A stretch of 64,000 nucleotides of DNA from Blakeslea trispora (Eukaryota > Mucoromycota > Mucoromycetes > Mucorales > Choanephoraceae): the NCBI GenBank assembly GCA_025331445.1, contig JAIWNE010000073.1:1-64000 (forward strand). The letters run 5' to 3'. The position numbers and the translations under genes are program-made. Below the pieces are notes generated by a model. The model had not been told where the DNA came from and did no database searches. It worked only from the letters and a program-made list of their open reading frames with translations. Below are positions 20,056-32,243 of the stretch, piece after piece. Positions within the stretch are counted from its first letter, which is position 1. The number at the start of each line of letters is the position of its first letter.

Positions 20056-23000
20056 GTTAATTTGGACAGCACTGTTCAAAACTCGCGTGGTGGAGCTTAC
20101 GCTTTCAGAATCCATGGAAGCATCTATCATCGAGTTGGATCCTTGCTTCCAAATGACAACCAGCAACCTGCATTTGCTCAAATCTATGTATTTGATGCAA
20201 GCAATGAAAGCAAAAACAGCCATGCAGTAGCTAATCATGTTAATGCTCAAACATTAGATCAGCTACAATCCTTGATGCATGAGTGCAACCCCATTGTTCG
20301 CGACTTCAAGACTATGACCCAATTTGTGAGAGAGAACCCAGACCATGTCTCGGATGTGTCTATGGTTTTTAGAGCTGATGGTGATTTGGATTTGAGACGA
20401 TACAATGCGCCTACCACTTCAACTGAAGTAGGCATTCTGATTTTGGGTGGTGGTAGAAGACAAGAAGATGAGCAATCAAGAAGTCGTGACATTGTGATTA
20501 CACCTAGGGATGGGGGGCTTCAAAGAGTTAGTGAGTTAAACCAGATGTATGACCCTATGGCATATGTCTTGCTTTTTCCTAGAGGTCAACGTGGTTGGAA
20601 TAAGAACTGTGTTTCTTTGAGTGGGTTTAGAGTGACAGCTATGCAATATTATAATTTCCACCTCATGTATAGAGGCTCAGATCATCATCTTCATTTATAT
20701 GGAAAATTCTTCCATCATTTCATTGTTGATATGTATGCTAAGATTGAGCAGTTTCGTTTGAATTTCATTCGTAATAACCAATCGAGCCTTCGATCTGAGT
20801 TGTATCGTGGACTTCAAGATGCTATTGCCCATGATGATACAAATGCTAGCTCTCTTGGAAGAAAGGTTGTTTTTCCAAGTACATTCATTGGAAGTCTTAG
20901 ACATATGGCACAACTTTACCAAGACTCGATTAGTATTGTAAGACGGTTTGGCAAGCCTGATTACTTCATCACATTCACCTGTAATCCTACTTGGCCTGAA
21001 ATCAAGAATGAGCTTTTGTTTGGCCAAAGTGCCGCTAATCGATCTGATCTTTGTTCCAGAGTGTTCAAACTTAAGTTTAAGGAACTAATGAAAGATCTGA
21101 CAAAAAAGCATGTATTGGGTAAAGTGATTGGTCATGTAAGCTTTATTGAATTTCAAAAACGTGGATTACCTCACGCCCATATTCTTATCATCTTAAGACC
21201 TGAAGACAAACTAAGAAGTGTAGAAGACTATGATAGGGTCGTATCAGCCGAAATTCCTGATCAAAACCAATTCCCATTGGCCTATACAACTGTTACTAAG
21301 AACATGATCCACGGTCCATATGGCCATCTTGATCCAAGAGCTGTTTGTATGAAAGACGGAAAATGCTCAAAAGGTTTTCCCATAAAAATGGTCGCCAGTA
21401 CAATTACCGCTGAATCAGGCTACCCTGTATATAGAAGAAGAAGAGACGGAAGATCTGTCATGGAAAGAAACGGAATTGTGTTGGATTACTCCTTGGTAGT
21501 GCCCCACATCATCTACTTATGTACTAAGTACGATGCCCACAACAACGTAGAAATTTGCAGCAATATTTCGGCTGTCAAATACATCTACAAGTATGTGTAC
21601 AAAGGTCACGATAGGGCCAATGTTGTCATCAGCAATACCAATCTTCAACAACAAAATAACAGCAACAATGAGATTACTCATGACGAGATAAACCATTTCG
21701 TAGATGCACGTTATGTTTCGGCTCCAGAGGCAACATGGAGAATATTTTGTTTTTCACTCCATAAAGAGTATCCATCTCATATGCGCTTGACAATACATCT
21801 TCCTGATCAACACACTGTGTTTTTCAAAGAAGATGATAACATTGAGGATGTATTAGCCTCGGAAGCTGCCACAAAGAATACAACTCTTACTGCTTGGTTT
21901 GAATGTAATCGGATCGATCCCTATGCAAATCAGTTTTTGTACACTGAATTCCCTGAGTACTTCACATGGCATAGAAGGGAATGCAAATGGCAGCAAAGAC
22001 GACGAGGTTTGCATGAAACCATTGGTAGAATGTACTCTGTTTCTCCAAGAGATCCTGAGAAATTCTATCTTAGAATGCTGCTAAACCATGTTCGTGGTGC
22101 AAAAAGCTTCGAAGACATGAGAACAGTAGAGGGTGTTCTCTACGAGACATTCCAAGCTGCTGCAAGAGCCAGAGGTCTCTTAAATGATGATGAACAATGG
22201 GATCTGTGTTTATTGGAAGGTGACTCCTTCAAATCTACTGCCATGCTTAGAAGGCTCTTTGCTACCATTTTGTTGTTTTGTGAGCCATCCGATCCTTTCA
22301 GGCTTTGGAACTCTCACAAAGACAATCTCTCTGACGACTATCTCTTGGATCAAAGATTACGTGTAACTGAAGAGAACACACAATTGACAGATGCAATGAG
22401 AAATCTTGCTTATGGAAATAGTCTCCTTGACTTGAATGACATTCTTCGCATTCAAAATATTAGTATGACTAACTTCAATGGTTTTGAGTTACCTCAAATT
22501 GATACAAGAGATAACTACGAAAGTGAGTATGATGGTATGACTAGAGATGAACAAGAACAACGTGAGCTTTGCCTGGAAGCTGTACTGTCAAAATTTGATC
22601 CAGCCAACTTACCATTCAACGAGAACCAGCGATTTGTCTTTGACACTATCATGCATGCATTCTCAGCAGGCTATTCGATTGACAACAATGCTCATGCGCA
22701 TCTCAACCACAACCTGTTTTTTCTAAATGATCCAGGTGGTACTGGCAAAACCTATCTGTTCAATGCAATTCTTCAAGCTGTTAGGAGAACAAGCAAAATT
22801 GCCCTATCTGTTGCAGTTAGTGGCACAGCTGCTCTTTTTCTAAAAGGCGGTCGTACAGCACACTCAAGATTCAAGATTTCTCTTGATTGCAGTACAACTT
22901 CAATGTGCTCAATGAGTCCAAGCTCTTCTGCTGCTGCTTTAGTTGCTATGTCTGCAGTTATTGTATGGGACGAAGCCTCTATGATTAGTCGTGATGTTCT

Positions 23001-24096
23001 GGAAACAGTAGACAGATCATTTAGGGACTTTATGAGACTAAGAGACCAAAGGTTAGCTAACGTACCTTTTGGTGGTAAACTGATTGTATTTGGTGGTGAT
23101 TTCCGTCAAGTTTTGCCTATTGTACCTAATGGTAGCAAAGACGATATCATCCAAGCAAGCATCTTGACTTCTACCCTTTGGAGACGAGTCCAAGTTCTTA
23201 AGCTGACAACTTATATGAGGGTTCAGCAGGCAATGTCTTTAGACAATTAAACTCTGGCCCAAAACCTACAAGAATTTGCTACCCTTTTGCTCTCAATTGG
23301 CAATGGATCCTATCCAGTAGTGCCTACTACATTAGACAGTATTCGTACTCCAGACGAAATGCTTTTGCCAGGAAGCGATATTTCTGATCTATGCAAGCAT
23401 GTATCCAATGATTTCGAACAGACTTCTGATATTGCACCTGACAACTTGGTATCTAAAGCCATATTAACACCTACAAATGCAAATGTCACTGAAGTCAATA
23501 ACCTCATAACTGAAAAATTTCCAAGCGAATTTAAGGAATAGCTAAGTACAGATACTGCTTTGACTGAAGACGATGCTTTGATGTTACCACCAGAATTAAT
23601 GAATTCTCTAAATTGTGGTTCTATCCCTCCTCATAAACTCCAATTGAAACTGGGTTCACCCATAATGATGCTGAGAAACTTAAGTCCAACGCAAGGTGTC
23701 TGCAATGGTACAAGACTAACTTGTAGATCTTTTATGCCCAATGTTATTCAAGCCGAAATTGCAACAGGCCCCTATAAAGGCAATACATTCCTTATATCTC
23801 GAATTACAATTACGACAACTGTTGAGAAAGTGGGTGTTGAATTCAAAAGATGTCAATTCCCTATCAGACCAGCTTTTGCCATGACTATAAACAAGTCTCA
23901 AGGCCAAACAATGGATTCTGTGGGTCTTTACCTTCCTTCGTCTGTTTTTTCACATGGACAGCTACACGTCGCTCTTTCCCGTGTTAAAAAAACCACAAGA
24001 TATCAAAGTCTTAGCCACTGCACCTACATCCAGATTAAGAAACTATGAAGGAATCTACACTCCAAACATTGTTTACAAAGAAATTTCCCGCAACTA
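20056..24096 (+). pseudogene. Helitron Rep/helicase, main part
   Basis: Rolling-circle transposase. The Helitron_like_N region runs from VNLDSTVQNSRGGAYAFRIHG. The HUH nuclease motif is at 21172-21180 (KRGLPHAHIL). The tyrosine region at about 21560-21606 reads VKYIYKYVYKGHD. The PIF1-type SF1 helicase follows: Walker A NDPGGTGKTYL (about 22729), Walker B VIVWDEASM (about 22957), FGGDFRQVLPIV, and C-terminal NKSQGQTMD and HVALSRV. Open from 20056 to 23247. In-frame stops occur at 23248-23250 (TAA) and 23539-23541 (TAG). A +1 change in the A-run near 23987 shifts the tail, after which the conserved ending SRLRNYEGIYTPNIVYKEI stops at 24094-24096. The N-terminus is at 5865-6496, separated by element L. 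Confidence 0.95.
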
Positions 24097-24104
24097 AGTC
24101 TCCC

Positions 24105-24225
24105 TTTATGCCCTCTCTATGCTCTCTCTCTATGCTCTCTCTCTATGCTCTCTCTCTATGCTCTCTCTCTATGCTCTCTCTCTATGCTCTCTCTCTATGC
24201 TCTCTCTCTATGCTCTCTATATGCC
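24105..24225 (+). repeat. 13-bp pyrimidine-rich tandem repeat
   Basis: About eight to nine copies of TATGCTCTCTCTC directly downstream of the Helitron stop codon. Possibly the Helitron 3' UTR/terminal region; I could not define a CTRR end. Confidence 0.9.
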
Positions 24226-24444
24226 CTCTATACGCTTTTTCAATACTCTTAACATTTTATCTAAGCTTTCTATGTAACAAAAAAAAACTTCTACTTTCCT
24301 TCACCCCATTCAACAATTAAATCCATAACTGACAATAAAACCTTTACGCAATTTTACACATGAATCTAATAACCTGAAAACCCTGATTTGATTCATAGCA
24401 TTAGACTTTTTTCAAAATCGTCGGATTAGCTTAAACCACAAAAG

Positions 24445-25410
24445 CTGCCCCGGGACCCGTGTTTTTTTTACTAAAGCAAAGGTTTAAAATACACGAAGCG
24501 CAGCGTAGGGGCTATTTTATACTGTCGCGAAGGTCCAAAAAAATTTGGGTGGGGCCCCCACATTGTCATGCTATTCGGATTAGCCAAAACAGCCCACTGC
24601 GAAGTGCAAGCCGGTTTCAACAGCGAAGCGGGCAAACCTTAGTGAAGGTCGATAAAATTTTGACCTTCCCTGCGCTATGGTAAATTTTATCACCGCAAAG
24701 GCGGTTTGACTTGAAACAGGCTTGTGTTTGTTGAAAATGCTGCTAAAAGTACAGTGCGTCCACCCTCATTTGGACACTTTTTTGAAAAAATTGGTCGGAT
24801 TTTAGAATTTAATTGCCCATAGATTTGAAGTCCAATTGGTCACTTTTTTGAGCTCCATTTGGACAATTTTTCGAACTTCATTTGGTTGATTTTCTGAAAA
24901 AAAAAGTTATCTTTTACATTACTATTCCATGTTGTAAAGTGTCTAACCAAAAATGACCAAATAGTATTGGTTAAATGAAGTTCGAAAAATTGTCCAAATG
25001 GAGCTCAAAAAAGTGACCAATTGGACTTCAAATCTATGGGCAATTGAATTCTAAAATCCGACCAATTTTTTCAAAAAACTGTCCAAATGAGGGTGGACGC
25101 ACTGTAGTTGTGTATTATTTTCCCTCTTAGAGTGAAACAAGCATATTATAATCTGAACCTTTATTGCGATAATAAAATTAGCACATCCGCTGCGCTTTGG
25201 TTAATTTTCTTGACCTTCATTATGGTTTAGAACGCTTCGCTTTGCAACATGCTTGTGCTGCCGCAGGCCAACTAATTCGATGAGAAGATCAATGTGGGGG
25301 CCCCACCCATATTTTTTTGAACCTTCGCTATGGTATAAAATAACCCCTTCGCTACGCTTCGTGTATTTTAAACCGTCGCTTTGGTAAAAAAAACATGTGT
25401 CCCGGGGCAG
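24445..25410. mobile_element. Palindromic TIR element (outer), GC-rich ends
   Basis: Long inverted repeats start CTGCCCCGGGACCC at 24445 and end at 25410 on the complement (GTCCCGGGGCAG). Conserved arm blocks include GTGGGGGCCCCAC-type sequence near 24552 and 25292 and CGAAGCG/CGCTTCG motifs. No coding capacity. The centre is occupied by another palindromic element (24752-25104). A TSD is not clear. A fold-back or MITE-type element, class undetermined. Confidence 0.8.
24752..25104. mobile_element. Palindromic MITE, TA target site
   Basis: 353-bp, almost perfectly self-complementary element with CAGTGCGTCCACCCTCATTT ends, arms of about 160-170 bp and a short centre near 24905-24950. It is flanked by TA on both sides (24750-24751, 25105-25106), matching Tc1/mariner-type integration. 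Non-coding. The CAGTG start resembles that of the Tc1 element at 45860, but the rest differs. Confidence 0.92.
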
Positions 25411-25948
25411 TAAAAAAGACTTGAGCTTATCCTGATAATTAGTTCATAGCTAAGTCAGATGGGATCAAATATGAGTGAGTCTTTTAAAAGCAACAATCCA
25501 TGCTTGCTTCCAAAAATAAAAATTCATTTAAACTTAAGACTCGAATTATTTTAGGAATAGCAAATTCAATCGAATGATATGGACCGTCCTAATTTTGGAA
25601 AGTGCAGGAACCAAATCAATTAATACCAAAGTACAGATCAAGGTTGACAACAACTGAAGTGAAGCAAAAATAGTAAATGTAATTCGAAACTCTTTGGAAG
25701 GGCCAGCGCTGACTTGAGAAGATTTGCAAATTATCGTGGTTCTGGTTGCAAAGAACTTAGAATTGACTTACTCGTACAATAACATAGTTTAAATATTAAT
25801 ACTGCCAAAAAATCTTTCCCGAATCCACATCAAAGGAACACAATAATAGCAAACACATCTTATTTAGCCGCAATCAAACCTCATAGAAGGTTCATTACTC
25901 AATTCTCTTGCAAAGTTTCTAATATACTAAGTGTGGAGAGAATCATAC

Positions 25949-26092
25949 TGGCTTCGCGTGAGGGGGAAGGACGACCCTCCCCCTCGAACCCCTCGCATCT
26001 AGCTAAGGCTTAATCTACTGACCCTAATTAGTGCTGGCTGTGCGAATGGGGGAGGGTTATCCCTCCTCCATACCCCCTCCCAGCTGGTTTAT
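25949..26092. repeat. GC-rich imperfect direct repeat pair with hairpins
   Basis: Two related units, from about 25949 (CTGGCTTCGCGTGAGGGGGA) and 26034 (CTGGCTGTGCGAATGGGGGA). Each holds a G-run/C-run hairpin (GGGGGAAGG...CCCTCCCCC; GGGGGAGGG...CCCTCC). Strikingly GC-rich against AT-rich surroundings. Origin unknown. Confidence 0.7.
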
Positions 26093-26689
26093 AGCTCATG
26101 ATTTGTTGCTGTTCAAAGCTCATTATCTGTGTATGAGTGAATTTTGTTTCAAGTGACTGTTTTTTGCAACTCGAATTTAAGCTGGTGGTAACTTTTTTTA
26201 GCTCCTTTAACTCTTTAATATGTTAGCCGATATTTATAAGTTACATTTTCTAGTCAAGAGTGTAAAATTAGAAGAGAAAAAACAGTTAAAAACTTGTTCC
26301 TGTAATCACGATATCCTCTCAGTAACTTGGACCAAATAAAAAAAAAAGAAAGAAAGTCACACCTTCCTATTTGAGGTTTTACGATTTTTTCGACCGTTAA
26401 CTTTTTAATATAAAAGATTAGAGTGAGAAAAAATAAAAATATACGTATCAAGTTGTAAATCAAAGAAAAGTCCATATTCAGGCAAACTCATATCCAGCTT
26501 CTCGTGTCAGGAAACCGTTTTGATGAGATCTTTGTTTTTATATAGAGTCAGACATAATTTTTGATTTTTTTGACCAATTTTCAGTAGTTTTTTGAAATAA
26601 AAAGTAATGTTATAGATGTAATTACAAAACCTAACAACAAAAGAAGTTAGAAACGATGTCAAAAAAGAACTTTTTTGTTTTTTCTTATT
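26093..26689. other. No gene seen
   Basis: AT-rich sequence without recognisable coding or structural features. Confidence 0.4.
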
Positions 26690-26755
26690 TTTTTCTTATT
26701 TTTTTTATTTTTTTTATTTTTTTTATTTTTTTTATTTTTTTTATTTTTTTTATTT

Positions 26756-26813
<58 letters not shown>

Positions 26814-26922
26814 TTTTTTTTATTTTTTTTATTTTTTTTATTTTTTTTATTTTTTTTATTTTTTTTATTTTTTTTATTTTTTTTATTTTTTTTATTTTTT
26901 TTATTTTTTTTATTTTTTAACG
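26690..26922 (+). repeat. (ATTTTTTTT)n tandem repeat
   Basis: About 230 bp of 8-9 bp units of one A and seven to eight Ts. It may be expanded or assembly-sensitive. Confidence 0.95.
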
Positions 26923-27323
26923 TAAAAAATTAGGGTAATTTTAACGAGTTATTTTTTATAGTATAAGACTAAGTTCTCATGAAGCAATCGTATTTTACAG
27001 TTAAGACTAAATGCTAAATTTTGGTTGTTTGATTTAAAAGCTTAAAATGATATGATAGACTTTTACTGAACCAACTTTTGTTGATTTTCTTTTAGTATTA
27101 TACTGATAACAAACGAAGTAAACAAGCTTTGTTTAAATCGGGAGCCTTTTTCAAGGATTATTGTATGTAAACAGTAGGATGCAGCGAATTAAGCAATTAA
27201 AATTATGCAGTTAATTCCATCATTTCAGGTTTCCAAGTCAGTTACAAGCTCATTTAATAGAAATAAAAAACGAAAACAGTTTTACTTTTTTGACTCGTTT
27301 TCGAAAAAACTAAACACCAAACA
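26923..27323. other. No gene seen
   Basis: 5' flank of the KDZ gene; no clear terminus or promoter motif. Confidence 0.4.
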
Positions 27324-30300
27324 ATGATGAAGAGATTAATGAAACGTGAAGGTTACAACAAAATTAAAATTAAAGACCCTAAAAGACAAAGAATCAGTAA
27401 AAAAAGTGTTAGCCAACAAGAAAAGGAAAACGAGGATGATCTTGATGAAATATAACAGCGTATGATGAAGGTCTATCAACAACTAAAAGAAGAAAAGCGC
27501 TTCGAAGAAGAAAAGTTGCAACAGCAATGCATCGAAGATGAAAAGGCCCACCAGCAAAGAATGCTGCAAATTGCTGCTGACGAAATGAATGATTTCGTGG
27601 ATGACTACTCTGGGTCATTCATGAATCATGATGATTTTACTGCCCCTGAAATCAGCAGCCATGTTCAAAGCTGGGTTGAACATGCCAAGAAGGTAAGAGA
27701 TTGGTATTTAAACTCCTTTCTTTTGCATGGTGAGCCTGACCTCTCGAAGAAGTCAGTTCACTTCGAGCCATACGATTGCTCTTGCCACCATAGAGGCTTT
27801 GTGAAAAAGACTCTTTATTTCTTGAATGGTATACCAAGTAACATGAGCTGGTTGAATCCTTTCATTTCTAATGTGGTTATTGTTTTATAGCAATTCAAGA
27901 AGTAGAAGTTACGCATTGCAGTTGCAATCCCTTGTTGAAACACCTTTTGGAAAACCAGATGATGCCCAACAAGACCAAATCACCTCGCCGTGCTATTAAT
28001 ATTGCCTTGTTGGACTATCTGCACATCTTTAAGATGAGAGGTTATATCTCAAACCATTGTTTTGTGAACATTTGTAATGATATCTATCAAGGAATGCCTG
28101 GTTTGAGCTCCAGAGTAAGTAAGTACAACATGATTTAAGACAGTACTTAACAATCCACCTTCACTTTGCTTATCTAGACTGCTCTCATGACGAATGATGT
28201 GCTCAACTCGGCATACTTTCTCTACAGAAAACTTGCCCGCTATGCCCAAGACCATGTAGATTTAAGCTATAGTCCAAAGAGTATGAGCGTCTGTCGGGAT
28301 GTAAGGTAATTTTTTATGCGTCACGAATATGATTGTTGCAATCATTAACATATGACAAATTTAACAGGATAGCAACTGAAAGCTTGTCTCGATGGATGGC
28401 AACTTCCAGATGAAGAGAAGAAGAATTGCTGGCTTTAATGAAGCTGCTGAAGGAGGCTTTTTTGCTCTTTCGATTGGTGAAGAAGCTCTCTGGGGCATAA
28501 AAGAAGAAGTGGACAAATTTGCCACAGAAAAGAAAGATACTAGTGACAATGTAAGTTGTTAAGATCATTGCTCTGATCTGATTTGTAACTTAGATCTATA
28601 TAGTGTTTCCTTGATCCCGTCGAAGACAGTGTCTTCAAGGCCAACGGCGAGAACAATTGAAACAATTCGATAGGCCGATATGATGAGAACGGTATTTTTT
28701 CTTGGTCATATGCTATACATGGCGTGCCTGAGCGTATGCTCAGCATCTACGGTGGGGAAGGGTAAGTTCCAAGTAGTTTGTTTTCTAACTAGATTCTAAC
28801 CTCATCATCAATTAGCCACAAATATGCCTTGGCTTGCGTTAGCCATATGTTGATGCAACAAAAAAGCGAAGGAACCAAGTATGGTATCATGTACGATATC
28901 ATTTGTTTAGTGAAAAGCAATTTGGAAGTAACGAATCATGAGTCTAGATTGACCTATGCGTTAATAACTTAATTGATTCAATTGATAGCGTACATTCCCA
29001 GACTTGATGATGAATGGCACCTGGTATGGATTAACAGCATTCCATGCTTATGCTCATACTATGGCTTGTCAAGTCAATTACAACCCTAGGTATATCCAAA
29101 ACTTTAGATATACCGACGGTGAAGGGTGTGAGCGTTTCTGGTCCTATTTAGATGGATTTGTGTCGATGACCAGAAGTATGTCAAAGAGAAATCGACAACT
29201 GTTGGTTACAGACGCAGTGGATCATTTCGCATATACCAAAATGCTTGAACTGCGTAAGTTTACTACATATACAGTCTGATATCTTTTTATTTCAGATTTA
29301 ACAATTCTTCATAGCCAAGCAAATCAAAACATAAAAAGAAAAAAACCAAAAAATCTTAAAAAATACAAAAACAATTCGAAGATGTTAACACCAAAAAAAT
29401 TTTAGAAGAATGGCAAAAGGCCAAAGATTTGTTGTACATAAAGATCAGTAAAAAGTTTGCAAAGAACATTCTTTACAAAGAAACTAAAAAAAAATTATCA
29501 ACAGCAAGCCCTTCATGGAATACTTAGCTGCTAAAAAGCTAATGTATTATCTTCAACAGATGTAAGTTTTTGTCTTTCAAATATATGATAATTGTATTTA
29601 CTGTCTCTTTAGACAAAATCCCGATTGCATGACGAAGAAGCGAATCGAAAGACTTAGACAAGAAATTGTTTGTTTTGAAGTCATTGAATCAAGATAATCC
29701 TACTTCAAGACAGTCGAAAGCTTTGAGGATGAGTGCATAGCTCATCTCACCGATCAAATCAACGCTCAAGTCACTAACTACTTTGTCATACTTGTTAAGA
29801 ACTATGTTTTTGCTTTATTATTTTTTGAAAGACAATTATCTGGAAGCGGGAAAACTGGTACGTTCTTTTTTTATATATCGATCACTTGGAATTTTAAACA
29901 TTATTGTCTGGTTACATTGTAGGCGCAAAAAAGGCTACAAAGCTTGTCTTGGCTCTAAAGCATATTGCTTTAAACGCAAAAAAGATTGTTTCTTTTTTCA
30001 ACGAGCATTTATTGCAGAACTGCAGTAAGTTTATGGCGATTATATACAATCGAGCATATAGATAACATGTCAATGTCCAATTAGATCAACAACAGCAACA
30101 ACAACACAGAATTGACAGTCTTGAGGCGGCTGTAAAAAAATTTCTCAAGGAAAGCTCCTTAGCTTTGCCTCAAGATGTCATGACATGGCACAAGATGTGT
30201 CGTGCTGAAGAAACATCACAGTTGCTGAAAGTACGTATTCTATACTTCTAAGCCTTTTATCGTTTATGGTTTATTAAGCCTTCATAATAGGAAGAAGAAA

Positions 30301-30614
30301 TGCAATTTGTGCAGAATGTTAAGACGAGACTTTTCTCAATCAATCTCGGAATCCAGTCTGCTCGACTTGAGCATCTTCTTCTACTAGAAAGACGAAAGCT
30401 TCAATTGCTTTTGCTGCAGAGGTTGACTTATACCTTCCTCGGGATGCCTCCATCCACTCCTTCTTTGTCCTCTTCTCTCTCTCCTTCTGCTTGTCCTTCT
30501 CTCGTTGCTCCTTCCGAGCCTTCAGCCGATGAAGTCTCTATATCAGAAGCAATTCTTAATGAAAGCGATGATATTGTAGATGGAGGCGAAATTAGCTCTA
30601 ACGAAGAGAAATGA
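27324..30614 (+). pseudogene. KDZ-family transposase, decayed, multi-exon (KDZ-1)
   Basis: Kyakuja-Dileera-Zisupton-type DNA transposase. An N-terminal coiled stretch is followed by a CxC cysteine domain spanning an intron (FEPYDCSCHHRGFV, then VTHCSCNPLLKHLLE) and a RNase H-like core: first Asp in SMDGNFQMKR, then YDENGIF, HGVPERMLSIYGGEG, second Asp in MYDII, and GEGCERFWSYLDGFV with the Glu. Exons by eye: 27324-27828, 27891-28114, 28178-28300, 28368-28550, about 28594-28761, 28816-28927, 28989-29253, then diverged C-terminal exons to an acidic tail at 30614. Introns start GTAAGT/GTATAC. Stops at 27453-27455 (TAA) and in the NGENN*NNS segment, and loss of the Cys of the family's C-R-H motif (SYAIHG), show decay. 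Homologous to 61800-64000. Confidence 0.85.
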
Positions 30615-30780
30615 AGACGACCTCGCTCCTCTTGTTTCCACTTTGAATAACGATTAAAAGATATTAAATAAATAAAACAAATAGACTCGCAGCTCGAGTA
30701 GCTTGTCTCTTATAATGTTAACTAGAAACATGAAGTTGTATTTAGAGGCTTAATAGATGCATTGTTATCATCATTCATTA

Positions 30781-30920
30781 CGGCTCAAGCGGGCGGGCTG
30801 ATGGCCCAAAATTTGGGCCCTACAGCCCAATCGGTCTACTAACAAATTGAATGGGCTAAAATTCGTTTAGCCCAATTTAGTTTTGCAGTAAAATGGGCCA
30901 TGAGCCCATTTTTTAACTGC
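30781..30920. repeat. GGGC/GCCC-rich palindromic cluster
   Basis: Dense GGCCC/GGGC motifs, including GGCCCAAAATTTGGGCC (perfect palindrome) and several GGGCT/AGCCC. The pattern recalls hAT subterminal repeats, but no transposase or TSD was found. Confidence 0.5.
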
Positions 30921-31724
30921 TTAAAAACATTGGTATACCGCTTTGAAGGCCAATGATGATCGCTAATATAGTTCAAGTGGAGCTTTAGCATCAAATGAAA
31001 ACACAAACATTAAAGAGGTTTAAATGATCAGGTTCTACTGGTTTTTGCCTTTTAGTTGGCGCCCTTTGAGATTTTGGATCACGGCTTTTGAGACTGTCTT
31101 TGCGGCCTTTGCCAAAAAAAATTGCTTTGATTGAACTGTAGTTCGCGGTCTTTGAATCGGGCAATAGATATTACTCTTCAAAGAAATGCTTTGCAGAGAC
31201 ATTTCAAAATACAACTCAAAAAATCAATTTCGCCATCAGAAGTAATCTAAAGCACGTATATTTGGGTTTTTAATTATTTTATATATGTTTTTCAAATAGC
31301 GATCAAGAAGTTTTTTGGTTATACATTAACAACTAAATGTTCTAACGCAATTCTACATAAGCAACAACACAATCTACTTACCACTCTTAAATAATTTTTT
31401 GAAAGCGCTCGTAGGTCATACGTTTGAAGTTAAAATTGTACGGAATAAGTAGAGTGTGTTTGGTAATATATTTGCATTAATGTCTACATACGTAGTGAAT
31501 AAAAGAGTTTAAATGTTGAGCGTTTTACAGTTCAGTTTCCAAAAACACTTTACACTTGCAGGAATTTCCATAAGTTAGTTTATACGCACTTGGTTTTAGA
31601 ATACAGCAATTCAGCTTTTAAGTTGCGCGTATATATTGCTATTCGTTCAAACATCACTCTTAAAATTGTAAAGTAAAAATGCTCACAAAAGCAAGCCTTA
31701 TTAAAAGTGTAAAGCTATTTGTTT

Positions 31725-32243
31725 TTAGATTTGCCTCACGCAAAGCTGCTTTAAGTTGTCAATCATTTCATCTGTAACTTTGATGTCTCTACGTCTTTCA
31801 GGGTATTTCTTTCTCTGTTTCTTGACACGTAGTTGAATAGATCCTATACACATTCCTGTTATGTGATGAATCTCTCGTATTGTCAAGCCCATATCAAAGT
31901 ATAAGTGGAGGCAGTTATGGGTATCTTCCTCTGTGTAGTTTCTTCTTCTTTTTGCAGACTTATACTTTTCTTGTGTTTCAGAAGCCTTTTCCGCTGTGGA
32001 TGCACTATCTTCTAGTCTCAAGTTCTGATTAAAAGATGAATCCAGTTGAACGATTGATTGCGGCAACTCGTAGTAATTCGTTTTTTCATTCAAGCTAAAT
32101 TCAGTTGGTGTTTCAACCGATATAGCTGAATCTTGCGAAGGAATTGCTTCTTGCATAGAGATTGCTTCTTGCGCCTTCTTGTTTTTCTTGACAAGAGTAG
32201 AGAATATCATTGGTGTAATAAATGTATAAAAAAGCTTCAGCAA
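31725..32243 (-). CDS. Helix-turn-helix protein of element A
   Basis: 172-residue intact ORF on the opposite strand to the DDE gene, inside the same TIRs. Residues 1-90 are Ser/Glu/Ala-rich and low complexity. A basic patch (SAKRRRNYTEEDTHNCLHLY) leads into a helix-turn-helix resembling transposase DNA-binding domains (GLTIREIHHITGMCIGSIQL), followed by a basic linker (RVKKQRKKYPERRRD) and a short helix. The catalytic ORF has its own HTH, so this may be an accessory DNA-binding protein that recognises the TIRs or the TTCATT repeats, or a regulator. Function is inferred from location. It is not broken, unlike its DDE partner. Confidence 0.7.
   Translation of the reverse strand: MLKLFYTFITPMIFSTLVKKNKKAQEAISMQEAIPSQDSAISVETPTEFSLNEKTNYYELPQSIVQLDSSFNQNLRLEDSASTAEKASETQEKYKSAKRRRNYTEEDTHNCLHLYFDMGLTIREIHHITGMCIGSIQLRVKKQRKKYPERRRDIKVTDEMIDNLKQLCVRQI

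Noticed and set aside
24045..24320. Leucine/Ser-rich ORF over the 13-bp repeat
   Set aside because: It is a translation of a tandem repeat after the Helitron stop.
26656..26925. Phe-rich 89-residue ORF
   Set aside because: It is translation of the poly-T repeat.
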